Shown: positions 7,826-15,719, numbered from the stretch's first letter. The stretch: 64,000 nucleotides of DNA from JALOAR01 sp041649415 (GCA_041649415.1 JBAZND010000001.1:173912-237911); one strand, 5' to 3'. The notes: generated by a model from the sequence alone, not told the origin. Translations and numbers: made by a program.

Positions 7826-8704
7826 ATGCCCGAACTTCCGGAAGTAGAAAATACCGTTCGCAGTCTCAATAAGCTCATTATCGGCAGCCGTATTAAAAAA
7901 GTCTGGACTGACGCGCCGAAACTTGTAAGACGGGGTTCGTTTGAAGAACTAAAAAAAGGAATTAAAAATCGCAAAATTATTAACGTCAAAAGACGTGCTA
8001 AAAATATAATACTGTCGTTGGAAGGCGGATATGCGCTGCTGATTCATCTTAAAATGACGGGACATTTTCTAATCGGCAAATGGGAAATTAAAAAAAATGA
8101 TGGAAAAGAAACCGCCGTTTCATTGCTTAAGGGCGCTTTAAGCGAAAAAGTGAACGACTATATTCATATCATCTTCTATCTTGACGACGGCCGCGAAATA
8201 GCTCTCTCTGATTTACGAAAGTTCGTAAAACTTATTTTCGGAAAAGAAGACGAGATATATAAAGAAAAAGGGATTTATGATGCCGGCACGGAAGCGCTTG
8301 AAATGAAATTCAGTGAATTTCACTCCGTTGTCTCCAAGTCTCACAAAAACATTAAAACCCTTTTAATGGATCAGACAAAAATCGCAGGGATAGGAAACAT
8401 CTATTCAGATGACATTCTTTTTAGAGCTAAAATTCACCCTTTGCGTAACGCCTCTTCATTATCCGGCGGAGAAATAAAAAAACTTTACGCTTCAATAAAA
8501 GAGGTTTTATCTCTTGCGATACGCCTCGGCGGTACATCCATTTCCGATTACCGTAACGTCAAGGGTGAAAAAGGAAGTTATGGCGAACAAAGACTCGTTT
8601 ATCGTCGAGATGGGAAACCATGCCCCCGATGCAAGACTCCCATAAAAAGAATTAAAATCGGTAGTCGCTCAGCAAGATTTTGTCCGTCCTGTCAATCGTT
8701 ATAG
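7826..8704 (+). CDS. mutM: Formamidopyrimidine-DNA glycosylase (Fpg/MutM)
   Basis: Base-excision repair enzyme that removes 8-oxoguanine and formamidopyrimidines. The mature N-terminus PELPEVE supplies the catalytic Pro and Glu; HLKMTGHF holds the conserved Lys loop; GIGNIYSDDILFRAKIHPL is the helix-two-turn-helix region. The C-terminal zinc finger (CPRC ... CPSC) ends the protein. The 292 aa are near the usual 270. Its ATG directly follows the histidine kinase stop codon, so the two are probably co-transcribed, although no functional link is evident. Confidence 0.96.
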   Translation: MPELPEVENTVRSLNKLIIGSRIKKVWTDAPKLVRRGSFEELKKGIKNRKIINVKRRAKNIILSLEGGYALLIHLKMTGHFLIGKWEIKKNDGKETAVSLLKGALSEKVNDYIHIIFYLDDGREIALSDLRKFVKLIFGKEDEIYKEKGIYDAGTEALEMKFSEFHSVVSKSHKNIKTLLMDQTKIAGIGNIYSDDILFRAKIHPLRNASSLSGGEIKKLYASIKEVLSLAIRLGGTSISDYRNVKGEKGSYGEQRLVYRRDGKPCPRCKTPIKRIKIGSRSARFCPSCQSL

Positions 8705-8779
8705 ATCTATCAGGTTTGAGCTTCAAAATCGTAGTTTTAGGTTTTGTTTTTTAAGGTTTGAGCTATTATCATATCTGTA

Positions 8780-9577
8780 ATGATTATTTTTCTTTATGGT
8801 GAAGATTCTTTTCGCCGGAAAAGGAAATATGCGGAAATCGTCTCGGAATTCACCGGAAAAAACGGCAATCTTGGCTTCTCCGAGTTCTCTGCCGACGAAT
8901 CGGATAAATTCTTAGAAGCGGTCAAAAATAGATCAATTTTTTCGCCCCGCACTCTTATTGGTTTTAAAGATATTGAATTTACTCTTTTGCCGGAGGATGT
9001 TTCTTACCGCCTAAAAAACATTCTTGCTGAAGTGGCAGCAAGCAATGAAATAATCGTTCTTATTGGAAGTGTTGAGCCTTTTCTGCCGACTGATATGCCT
9101 TTTCTCATGGAACCCCCCACAAAAACGCAAGAATTTAGTCAGCTATCCAGGGAGAAACTTGCCTTTTTTGTGCTGAAAGAAGCCGCCGAAAGAGGAATAA
9201 ATTTTTCGGAATCAGATGCCAAAAACCTGATTGCTTCACTTTCGAACGATCTCTGGGCTATCAGTTCGGAGCTTGATAAAATGGCTTCCGCTAAGTCTTA
9301 TTACCTTCCCTCGTCCGTCGCTGATGAACCGACTTATTTTGGACTCTTGAACGTGCTTAAACTCGGTAAAACGCGAGAGAGAAAATTAATCGCGCTTGAA
9401 ATCATTCTTTACAAACTTAAAGAAGATCCAGCCAGGGTTTTTAACGGACTTGCTTACTCCGCTCCCCGAGGAACTTTACCGGGGAAATGGTTTGGTCTTA
9501 TGGCCGACTATGACATAGCCGTCAAATCTGGCAAGTTGGATTACGAAGAAGCCTTGCTTGATTTTGCCATCCGTTAA
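8780..9577 (+). CDS. holA: DNA polymerase III delta subunit-like protein
   Basis: Clamp-loader delta subunit candidate. It begins MIIFLYGEDSFRRKRKYAEI, the form seen in delta proteins (loader subunit lacking a P-loop), followed by SIFSPRTLIGFKDIE, IIVLIGSVEP, REKLAFFVLKEAAERGINFSESDAKNLIASLSNDLWAISSELDKM and a C-terminal helical domain. At 265 aa it is shorter than the usual 330. TATTAT/TATCAT lies 7-10 nt before the ATG and there is no SD. It converges with rpsT, 14 bp away. The call rests on fold-level pattern, since delta subunits diverge strongly. Confidence 0.75.
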   Translation: MIIFLYGEDSFRRKRKYAEIVSEFTGKNGNLGFSEFSADESDKFLEAVKNRSIFSPRTLIGFKDIEFTLLPEDVSYRLKNILAEVAASNEIIVLIGSVEPFLPTDMPFLMEPPTKTQEFSQLSREKLAFFVLKEAAERGINFSESDAKNLIASLSNDLWAISSELDKMASAKSYYLPSSVADEPTYFGLLNVLKLGKTRERKLIALEIILYKLKEDPARVFNGLAYSAPRGTLPGKWFGLMADYDIAVKSGKLDYEEALLDFAIR

Positions 9578-9591
9578 GCTCACCTTGTAAG

Positions 9592-9849
9592 TTAAGAAGC
9601 CCGTACTCGGGCTAGTCGTGATTTAAGCCTACGCGCCTTATTCTTTTTGATTAGCTTCGTTTTAGCCGCTTTATCAAGCGCTCTGTATACTTCGGAAAGC
9701 GATGTTCTCTTTGTTGCTTCGTCCTTTTCCGATAAACCTTTTTTATAAGTCTTTACCGAAGCTCTAAGAGAACTCATTTTTTTTAAATTCTCCTGCCTTC
9801 TTCTACTGGATTGTCTCAAAGCTTTTCTAGCTGATTTTATTCGTGGCAT
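9592..9849 (-). CDS. rpsT: 30S ribosomal protein S20
   Basis: Primary binder of 16S rRNA during small-subunit assembly. The 85 aa are basic throughout, with the S20 pattern of two long helices: SARKALRQSSRRRQENLKKMSSLRASVKTYKK near the N-terminus and LSEVYRALDKAAKTKLIKKNKARRLKSRLARVRAS at the end. Length matches the family. An inverted repeat (GCCCG/CGGGC) sits over the stop codon region and may serve as a terminator between the convergent rpsT and holA genes. yraN lies 20 bp upstream on the same strand. Confidence 0.95.
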   Translation of the reverse strand: MPRIKSARKALRQSSRRRQENLKKMSSLRASVKTYKKGLSEKDEATKRTSLSEVYRALDKAAKTKLIKKNKARRLKSRLARVRAS

Positions 9850-9869
9850 ACGCGCGAATTATAAGGAAG

Positions 9870-10271
9870 TTACCCAATGCTTTTCAAGTGTCTCACATCG
9901 CAATATTTCTCTGAAATTGTCAAGGCTAATAAATCTATTCGCCAACCTCTCTCCGCAAGAGCCGGATTCTGATTAGCAAAAAACAAACACGCCCTCCTTA
10001 ATTTAAATAATTTTGCTTGAGTCAAATTATCTTCTGGCCGCAATTCTATAGCTTGGCCATTATTATGCCTTAATCTGCTTAAAGTTTTGACCTCTATAAA
10101 AACAAGGATGTCATTATGGTCTTTGGCAATAATATCTATCTCGCCACACGGACATCGGACATTTGTCCTAAGTATTTTATAGCCGTTTCTTTTTAAAAAC
10201 CTGGCCGACATTTTTTCACCCCACGCCCCAATTTCTATATGCCCATCTTTAAAGGGAGGAAATTTTTTCAT
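9870..10271 (-). CDS. YraN/UPF0102 family predicted endonuclease
   Basis: Small nuclease-fold protein of the UPF0102 family (PD-(D/E)XK-like). GAWGEKMSARFLKRNGYKILRTNVRCPCGEIDIIAKDHNDILVFIEVKT contains the GEID and EVK catalytic signature. The 133 aa are normal. A second half (LFKLRRACLFFANQNPALAERGWRIDLLAL) completes the fold. The physiological role of the family is not settled. It probably shares a transcript with rpsT and runs away from the palindrome region that begins just upstream of its start. Confidence 0.9.
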   Translation of the reverse strand: MKKFPPFKDGHIEIGAWGEKMSARFLKRNGYKILRTNVRCPCGEIDIIAKDHNDILVFIEVKTLSRLRHNNGQAIELRPEDNLTQAKLFKLRRACLFFANQNPALAERGWRIDLLALTISEKYCDVRHLKSIG

Positions 10272-10296
10272 TCTTCTTATTATAAATTTGTTTTAA

Positions 10297-10316
10297 AATG
10301 TTTGCCGGCAAACATT
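10297..10316. repeat. 20-bp perfect palindrome, copy 1
   Basis: AATGTTTGCCGGCAAACATT reads the same on both strands. It is the shortest of three copies with the same core. Confidence 0.9.
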
Positions 10317-10326
10317 CACAACACGT

Positions 10327-10370
10327 AATCTTGCACAAAATGTTTGCCGACAAACATTTTGTGCAAGATT
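10327..10370. repeat. Palindrome copy 2: 20-bp arms around CCGA
   Basis: The arms AATCTTGCACAAAATGTTTG and CAAACATTTTGTGCAAGATT are exact reverse complements around a 4-nt centre. The outer arm sequence differs from copy 3 although the core is shared, so the arms were kept complementary independently of one another. Confidence 0.92.
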
Positions 10371-10418
10371 TTTGCATTTTTGTCTGTTGGCAAACAATCG
10401 TTTTCACATTAAAAGACC

Positions 10419-10466
10419 CAAATTTGTAATAAAATGTTTGCCGGCAAACATTTTATTACAAATTTG
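10419..10466. repeat. Palindrome copy 3: 48-bp perfect inverted repeat
   Basis: Perfect over 24-bp arms centred at 10442/10443 on the same GCCGGC core. The left arm starts CAAATTTGTAATAAAATG and the right arm is its exact complement. It is long enough to extrude a cruciform. It has no U-run after it on either strand, so it does not look like a terminator. Confidence 0.92.
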
Positions 10467-10476
10467 AAGGATAGAG

Positions 10477-10526
10477 TGTGAAAACAAATGTGAAGACAGT
10501 TTTTAATGTGAAAACAGTGTGAAAAC
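10477..10526 (+). repeat. Cluster of TGTGAAAAC direct repeats
   Basis: Copies at 10477-10485, 10489-10497 (one change, TGTGAAGAC), 10507-10515 and 10518-10526, with a reverse-orientation copy (GTTTTCACA) at 10400-10408 between palindromes 2 and 3. Starts are 12, 18 and 11 bp apart, near one to one-and-a-half helical turns, as in protein-binding iterons. Confidence 0.75.
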
Positions 10527-10613
10527 ACTTGTTTAACGGTAAACGAAATATATTTGCCAATAAGTAAAACATCACAAACCATTCTATAACTCGGCCATAT
10601 ATGACCCGGACAT

Positions 10614-10654
10614 TTGTCCACAACGCGGCCAAGTTATACCCATAGTTATCCACA
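10614..10654 (+). promoter_or_regulatory. DnaA-box-like sites
   Basis: 10646-10654 is TTATCCACA, the exact DnaA consensus. 10614-10622 is TTGTCCACA, one mismatch; it overlaps an inverted pair GGACA (10608-10612) / TGTCC (10615-10619). Both are in the same orientation, 32 bp apart. Confidence 0.55.
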
Positions 10655-10730
10655 TTTTTGCCCTAGGCATCCTGACGAGAGATATTATGACCATATTCAG
10701 TTTATCTAAGGTATATGTCACAATAAGCGG

Positions 10731-11180
10731 ATGAACGAGGATGAATTTATCTGCTGTAATTGCGGCAAACAGGTAGAGTCTTCCGAGGACATAGGCACGG
10801 CCCATCGGAATCATTGCCCACATTGTCTTTCCTCTCTTCACCTTGATAAAGAGATTTCGGGTGATCGCGCCGCCAATTGTGGCGGATGTATGACGCCTTT
10901 AGGTCTCACGTTTAAAAAAGAAGGGATTGATAAACACGGCCGCGAAAAAAGAGGAGAGCTAATGATTGTTCACAAATGCTCCAAATGCGGGAAAATTTCC
11001 ATCAATCGCCTTGCCGCGGATGACGATGAAATAGCCATAATCGCTTTGTTTAATAAGTCTCTGGAGTTATCATTTGAAGTGATAGAAAAAATATCCAAAG
11101 AGGGGATAGATATACTGAGAAGCGAAGACAAAAAAGAAGTCTTCATAAAACTGTTTGGAAAGGGAATTAAAAATATTTAA
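10731..11180 (+). CDS. RNHCP domain protein (zinc-ribbon type)
   Basis: Matches the RNHCP family: FICCNCGKQV, then TAHRNHCPHCLSSLHLD (the RNHCP signature), GDRAANCGGCMTPLGL and VHKCSKCGKISINRLAADD. The repeated CxxC pairs (residues about 9-12, 31-34, 53-56, 85-88) suggest two zinc ribbons, so nucleic-acid binding is plausible, but the family function is unknown to me. 149 aa. It is the first gene after the palindrome/DnaA-box region and sits 5 nt before a membrane protein gene. No SD. Confidence 0.85.
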   Translation: MNEDEFICCNCGKQVESSEDIGTAHRNHCPHCLSSLHLDKEISGDRAANCGGCMTPLGLTFKKEGIDKHGREKRGELMIVHKCSKCGKISINRLAADDDEIAIIALFNKSLELSFEVIEKISKEGIDILRSEDKKEVFIKLFGKGIKNI

Positions 11181-11185
11181 TTTTT

Positions 11186-11809
11186 ATGTTTGAACGTCTA
11201 TCTAATCTGTTTAATGAAAAAAAAGAGGAAGAAGGGGAAATAAAGCAAAAAAAAGCGCCAATTAAAATATGGCAGCTTGTGGTGCTTGGAGTTGTTATGA
11301 CTTTCATGATTGTCTCAATCCTAGCTTTTCAAATGCCCGAAAGCTCTTCCAATGATACGTCGCTAACGGAAGACGAAGGACAAAACACTCCAGAAAATAT
11401 TCCGCTTAAGGAAGACGAATCCGACAAAAGCGTGGAAATAAAAGATTTTTCCACTTTCAAAGAAATTGACACATCAGGTCTAGATCCGAAGGAGACATAT
11501 ATCGCGATAAGAGAGGAATTTTTTAAAATCAAAAACACGAACGACTTGGTGGTCTTCGCCGAAATGTATGGAAGCGAAGCGAACATCTCAACTGCCAAAC
11601 GTTTTGACGAAATGGGAAATCTAGCGGGTGGAGAAGAAGTGATGTCTGTTATTTTTTCTACTATTTCTCGAGTGGTCAAGTCGGTCGAAGTAACGACTGA
11701 GTCCGCGAATAAAGCCGTTATTAAAGTAACGTCGGACGGCGGGAGAGAAGGGGAAGTAATAATGGTTTTTGAAAGAGGAAGCTGGAAGCTCGACTCGGAA
11801 AAGTGGTGA
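11186..11809 (+). CDS. Single-pass membrane protein with extracellular alpha/beta domain (hypothetical)
   Basis: 207 aa. A short charged cytoplasmic N-terminus (NEKKEEEGEIKQKK) is followed by one membrane helix (about residues 28-47), an acidic Ser/Asp/Glu linker (about 50-85), and a folded C-terminal part ending TSDGGREGEVIMVFERGSWKLDSEKW. That last piece resembles the strands of NTF2-like or lipoprotein DUF4878-type domains, a weak similarity. It overlaps alkD by 7 nt and follows the RNHCP gene by 5 nt, so the three form one transcript. No function can be assigned. Confidence 0.8.
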   Translation: MFERLSNLFNEKKEEEGEIKQKKAPIKIWQLVVLGVVMTFMIVSILAFQMPESSSNDTSLTEDEGQNTPENIPLKEDESDKSVEIKDFSTFKEIDTSGLDPKETYIAIREEFFKIKNTNDLVVFAEMYGSEANISTAKRFDEMGNLAGGEEVMSVIFSTISRVVKSVEVTTESANKAVIKVTSDGGREGEVIMVFERGSWKLDSEKW

Positions 11810-12519
11810 AAGTAAAAAAAGAATTATTAGCTCTTGCCGACAAAAAACACGCAAAAAATTTAGCGCGGTTTTTTAAAACAAGGAAAGGTGAATATGGGGA
11901 AGGGGATATATTTTTGGGAATAACTGTCCCGGTTCAGAGAATTATCGCCGAAAAATATTTCCGCGAAACAAGTGTAGATGACATAGAAAGACTTTTACGT
12001 GATTCGTTTCATGAAGTGCGATTAACAGCGCTTATGATGCTTGTTTTAAGGTACCGGAAGGGGATAAAAGAAGAAAAAGAAAAAATATATCGTTTTTATT
12101 TAAAACATACGGCGAAAATTAACAACTGGGATCTGGTTGATTTATCCGCTCATAAAATAGTGGGGGACTGGCTTGCTGATAAAAATAAGTTACCGCTTTA
12201 TCTCCTGGCAAAATCTAGGAATTTATGGGAAAGGCGTATAGCCATAATTTCCACTTTTGCCTTCATACGTAAAAATAATCTGGATGATACTTTCACCCTC
12301 GCGAAAATTTTACTAAAGGACAAAGAAGATTTGATGCACAAGGCCGTTGGCTGGGCATTGCGTGAGTGCGGGAAAAAGAACAAAGCCCGCCTCAAAGAAT
12401 TCATAGAAAGATACGGTAGCTGCATGCCCCGCACAACCCTTCGTTATGCGATAGAAAAATTCCCGGAAACGGAGAGAAAAAAGCTTCTGCAAAAAACGGC
12501 AAAAAATAAAAAAGCATAA
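11803..12519 (+). CDS. DNA alkylation repair protein, AlkD-like HEAT-repeat glycosylase
   Basis: All-helical HEAT-repeat protein of the AlkD family, which excises bulky or alkylated bases without base flipping. 238 aa, normal length. Recognisable segments are ARFFKTRKGEYGEGDIFLGITVPVQRIIAEKYF, HEVRLTALMMLVLRY, NNWDLVDLSAHKIVGDWL, WERRIAIISTFAFIRKN and KDLMHKAVGWALRECGKKNKARLKEFIERYG. The NNWDLVD and VGWALRE motifs are typical of the family. The GTG at 11803 overlaps the preceding gene; GTG at 11806 is an alternative. Confidence 0.93.
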   Translation: MVKVKKELLALADKKHAKNLARFFKTRKGEYGEGDIFLGITVPVQRIIAEKYFRETSVDDIERLLRDSFHEVRLTALMMLVLRYRKGIKEEKEKIYRFYLKHTAKINNWDLVDLSAHKIVGDWLADKNKLPLYLLAKSRNLWERRIAIISTFAFIRKNNLDDTFTLAKILLKDKEDLMHKAVGWALRECGKKNKARLKEFIERYGSCMPRTTLRYAIEKFPETERKKLLQKTAKNKKA

Positions 12520-12555
12520 AAACAAGGCCTTATTTAAAAGCTTTTTAATTATATG

Positions 12556-12629
12556 TGGACGATGCAGGATTCGAACCTGCGGCCTTCTCGGTGTAAACGA
12601 GACGCTCTAACCAACTGAGCTAATCGTCC
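12556..12629 (-). tRNA. tRNA-Val (anticodon UAC)
   Basis: Full cloverleaf on the minus strand: acceptor GGACGAT/ATCGTCC, D arm GCTC...GAGC, anticodon stem TCTCG/CGAGA with loop TTTACAC, T arm GCAGG TTCGAAT CCTGC, discriminator A. CCA is not encoded. It reads GUA and probably other valine codons. Five bases separate it from tRNA-Ile. Confidence 0.97.
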
Positions 12630-12634
12630 ATGGG

Positions 12635-12708
12635 TGCGCCTACTTGGACTCGAACCAAGGACCCTGGAGGTATAAGCTCCATGCTCTAACCAGCTGAGCT
12701 ATAGGCGC
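12635..12708 (-). tRNA. tRNA-Ile with anticodon UAU
   Basis: Cloverleaf on the minus strand: acceptor GCGCCTA/TAGGCGC, D arm GCTC/GAGC, anticodon stem TGGAG/CTCCA, loop CTTATAC with anticodon TAT, T arm CTTGG TTCGAGT CCAAG, discriminator A, CCA not encoded. Most bacteria read AUA with a CAU tRNA whose C34 is changed to lysidine by TilS. A genomically encoded UAU anticodon avoids that need. Confidence 0.93.
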
Positions 12709-12735
12709 TTACTCTGTTAGCGTGCCCATTATGCC

Positions 12736-14568
12736 TTAAACCGTGGCCTGTTTCAAACCGTATTTAGAGACAAGTGCGTAGAACTCGTCTTGTTCCAAAA
12801 CCTCTTTTTTAACGAGTTCTTCCGCCACATGCTCCAGAGCGCTCTTATATTTTTTGATTGCCGCAATAGCCGTGTCGTAAGCCGAGTCAATAAATCTTTT
12901 TACTTCCCTATCTATTTCTTCGGCGGTGCTGTTTGAATAGTTTCTTTCAGTGGTTATCTCTCTCCCCAAAAAAATAGTTTCTTCCGTATCGCCGAAAGTC
13001 ATCGGTCCCAGCTTGTCGCTCATGCCATAGCGAGTCACAATTGCGCGCGCTATCTCTGATGCTTTTTTTAAATCATCTGAAGCTCCGGTTGAAACATCCT
13101 TAAAAAATTCTTTTTCAGAAGCATGTCCGGCAACGAGCATCGCCATATCGGCAATAAACTGCTTTCTTGTTTTTAAACGAATCTCTTCAAGAGGCAACTT
13201 CATTGTGTATCCTCCCGCTCTCCCTCTACTTACGATGGAGACTTTTTGTATCGGGTCCGAATCGGGTAGTGAAGCGGCGACAACGGCATGTCCTGCTTCA
13301 TGAATCGCGGTCATCTTCTTTTCCTTGTCTGAAATTATGCGGCTCTTTCGCGCGGGTCCAAGCAGCACTTTTTCTATAGAGTCATATATCGCCTCTTGTG
13401 GTATTTCGCGGAGATTTTTCTGTGCGGCAAGAATAGCGGCTTCATTTATCAAGTTTTCCAAATCTGCTCCCGAAAATCCGGGGGTGCGAACAGCCACTTT
13501 TTTTAAATCAGTGTTCTTTGTCATGGGTTTGTTTCTCGCGTGAATTTTTAAGATTTCTTCTCGTTCGCCGATGTCTGGCAGATCAAGAACCACTCGGCGA
13601 TCAAAACGTCCGGGACGAAGAAGTGCAGGATCCAAAACGTCAGGTCTGTTTGTCGCGGCAAGGACGATTACTTTCTCGTCCCTGTCAAAGCCATCCATCT
13701 CAACAAGTATCTGGTTTAAAGTTTGCTCTCGCTCGTCGTGTCCTCCGCCAAGACCCGCCCCGCGTTCTCTGCCCACCGCGTCAATCTCGTCTACAAAAAG
13801 AATTGAAGGCGCCGCCGCCTTCGCTGTTTTGAAGGCGTCTCGCGTGCGTGAAGCGCCGACACCTACGAACATCTCTACGAACTCCGAAGCGGAAATGTGG
13901 AAAAAGGGTACGCCCGCCTCACCAGCAACCGCCCGGGCGAGCAAAGTCTTTCCCGTCCCAGGCGGTCCCATTAGGAGAACTCCTCGCGGAATCTTCGCAC
14001 CAACTTCCTGATATTTCTTCGGATTTTTAAGAAAGTCAACAACTTCTTCCAGCTCCTGCTTGGCTTCCTTTAATCCTGCTACGTCTTTAAAAGAAATTCG
14101 CTCCTTCAAGTTGGTAAAAAGCCTGATGTTTGACTTGCCGAAAGTAAGCGCCTGATTAGCGCCCGCCGTCGCTCTTCTAAGAAAGAAGAAGAAAAGCAAG
14201 GCGAGAGCGACAATCGGGACGACAGTAGGAACAATTATGCCCCAAAAAACGCTGCGAGCCGAGCTGTTCTTTACTTCAAAAGGCACGTTTTTTAACTGTT
14301 CCGTGTCTACGCCGTAGTCTTTCAATATCTCCGTAACGTTTGCCGTTGGCTCTTTAGTTGCCGAAATAAGAGTTGCGTCTTGAAGTTCTGCCGTCAGGAT
14401 ATTATCGGAAAGCTCTAGTTTTTTAACTTCTCCCGCCGCAACTTTCGCGGCGATCTCGTTTAAAGTGGTCTCTTTAGTTTTCTTCTCTACGGTAAAAGAT
14501 GCGAAAAGAACCGCCACCGCCAAAAGAGCGACCGCAACCCACGCGAATTTTCTAATCAACTTAAACAT
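12736..14568 (-). CDS. ftsH: ATP-dependent membrane zinc protease FtsH
   Basis: Membrane-anchored AAA+ protease for quality control. 610 aa. Two membrane helices (about 8-25 and 107-131) flank an extracytoplasmic domain. Walker A GPPGTGKT is at 201-208, Walker B ILFVDEIDAVG near 257, second region of homology ATNRPDVLDPALLRPGRFDR, and the zinc protease motif HEAGH is at 423-427. Full length, intact. It lies between rpsA and the two tRNA genes, all on the minus strand; rpsA ends 13 bp upstream, so rpsA-ftsH may be one transcript. Confidence 0.98.
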   Translation of the reverse strand: MFKLIRKFAWVAVALLAVAVLFASFTVEKKTKETTLNEIAAKVAAGEVKKLELSDNILTAELQDATLISATKEPTANVTEILKDYGVDTEQLKNVPFEVKNSSARSVFWGIIVPTVVPIVALALLFFFFLRRATAGANQALTFGKSNIRLFTNLKERISFKDVAGLKEAKQELEEVVDFLKNPKKYQEVGAKIPRGVLLMGPPGTGKTLLARAVAGEAGVPFFHISASEFVEMFVGVGASRTRDAFKTAKAAAPSILFVDEIDAVGRERGAGLGGGHDEREQTLNQILVEMDGFDRDEKVIVLAATNRPDVLDPALLRPGRFDRRVVLDLPDIGEREEILKIHARNKPMTKNTDLKKVAVRTPGFSGADLENLINEAAILAAQKNLREIPQEAIYDSIEKVLLGPARKSRIISDKEKKMTAIHEAGHAVVAASLPDSDPIQKVSIVSRGRAGGYTMKLPLEEIRLKTRKQFIADMAMLVAGHASEKEFFKDVSTGASDDLKKASEIARAIVTRYGMSDKLGPMTFGDTEETIFLGREITTERNYSNSTAEEIDREVKRFIDSAYDTAIAAIKKYKSALEHVAEELVKKEVLEQDEFYALVSKYGLKQATV

Positions 14569-14581
14569 TTTAAAAAGGCTT

Positions 14582-15646
14582 TTACTTGGCGAGCTTAAGT
14601 ATAATCCTCTTTTCCTCTGGTTTTATGGCCTCAATGCGGAAATCCTCTTGAGAGTCTAAAACCAGTCTCGCTTTCATTTCCTCTGGACTGCCGAACTCGG
14701 AAATATGAATAAGGCCGATAATATCCTCCGTAAGTTTAACAAACGCGCCGAACGGATTGAATTTGTAAATCATGCCGCGAATAACATCGCCCACCTTATA
14801 TTTGTTTTCAATATCTTTCCACGGATCGGGTTGCAGAGCTTTAAGTGAAAGTGAAATCTTATTGTCTTTAACTTCAATCACCTGCGCTTTGACCATGTCT
14901 CCGACAGAAACGATTTCCTTCGGTGACTCTATAAGTTTGTGTCCAAGCTCCGATATATGAATGAGTCCCTCTATCTCCGGATTATCCGCAAAACGGATAA
15001 AAGCGCCAAAATTGGCAAGACCCGAAATTATTCCGGTTACCACATCTCCTGTTTTATATTGATTTATCAGGTCTTTTACGTTCTGACTTAAAACTTCCTT
15101 CTCGGAAACGATGAGTTTGTTGGTTCTCGGGTTTAGTCCGATGATTTTAATTTCTAGTTCTTGACCCACGAATTTATTAAGCTCCTCAATTATTTTTTCT
15201 CTCGTCTCACCGGTCACGCGCGGATAATGCTCAACGGAAAGCTGGGAAACGGGGAGAAAGCCTTTGAGATCAAAAAGCTCCACAAGAAGCCCGCCCGAAT
15301 TGGCGCCGAATACTTTCACTTTTATCGGTTCGTCTCTTTCTTGAGTTTCTTTAGCTAAAGCCCAAGCTTTCTGTTTGTCAGCCTCGGTAAGAGAGAGTTC
15401 CACGAACCCGTTTTCATTCTCCGGGTCCACAACCTTGGCGCTTACGACGTCGCCGACATTCAACCCCTTTACCACTTCGCGACCGTTCAAAAATTCTCTT
15501 CCGTAAACGACGGCCGCGCCAACGCGCGCTATCTCAAAGAAAGCCTTTTTAGGAGTCTTTTCAATCAATTTCGCCTCCACTATCTCGCCCTTCTTTAATA
15601 TAGGGGCTAAATCAGGGCGGGTTTTAATAAGTTGAGCTAGATCCAT
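14582..15646 (-). CDS. rpsA: Ribosomal protein S1 homologue with four S1 domains
   Basis: RNA-binding S1 protein of 354 aa, shorter than the six-domain S1 of gammaproteobacteria. Four S1/OB repeats: a divergent first (about 20-95), VKVKVFGANSGGLLVELFDLKGFLPVSQL, VTGIISGLANFGAFIRFADNPEIEGLIHISELG and IRGMIYKFNPFGAFVKLTEDIIGLIHISEF. I chose the ATG at 15646 because the frame upstream crosses the promoter region and S1 proteins normally begin near here. In an organism with almost no SD sequences, S1 may matter for loading leaderless or unstructured mRNAs, which is inference. Confidence 0.92.
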   Translation of the reverse strand: MDLAQLIKTRPDLAPILKKGEIVEAKLIEKTPKKAFFEIARVGAAVVYGREFLNGREVVKGLNVGDVVSAKVVDPENENGFVELSLTEADKQKAWALAKETQERDEPIKVKVFGANSGGLLVELFDLKGFLPVSQLSVEHYPRVTGETREKIIEELNKFVGQELEIKIIGLNPRTNKLIVSEKEVLSQNVKDLINQYKTGDVVTGIISGLANFGAFIRFADNPEIEGLIHISELGHKLIESPKEIVSVGDMVKAQVIEVKDNKISLSLKALQPDPWKDIENKYKVGDVIRGMIYKFNPFGAFVKLTEDIIGLIHISEFGSPEEMKARLVLDSQEDFRIEAIKPEEKRIILKLAK

Positions 15647-15662
15647 ATTATTTTTATGCAAC

Positions 15663-15693
15663 AGATAATAACCCGTTTCTTTATTGAAAATCA
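15663..15693 (-). promoter_or_regulatory. Probable rpsA promoter
   Basis: Minus strand: TTGATT (about 15693-15688), 18 bp spacer, TATTAT (about 15669-15664), about 18 nt before the rpsA ATG. The 73-bp gap to the divergent metallo-beta-lactamase gene carries both control regions. Confidence 0.4.
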
Positions 15694-15719
15694 AGGCTTT
15701 TTCTGTTAAATTACGAGGC

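Larger units (their letters stand above)
10272..10730. other. 459-bp gene-free region with palindromes, short direct repeats and DnaA-box-like sites
   Basis: Lies between divergent genes (yraN minus, RNHCP plus). It holds three palindromes sharing the core TGTTTGCCGGCAAACA, a cluster of TGTGAAAAC repeats, an A/T-rich stretch (10540-10575) and two DnaA-box-like 9-mers, one a perfect TTATCCACA. No credible protein gene is seen. The make-up resembles a replication origin or a partition/regulatory locus, but dnaA, dnaN and rpmH, which often flank oriC, are not adjacent. Confidence 0.5.

Noticed and set aside
10297..10466. CRISPR array
   Set aside because: Three palindromes share a core but have no constant repeat length or spacer, and no cas genes are near.
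15684..15719. TTG start 36 nt upstream for the metallo-beta-lactamase-like gene
   Set aside because: The family begins near VIINWHGGGSYKI, and the upstream segment overlaps the probable rpsA promoter.
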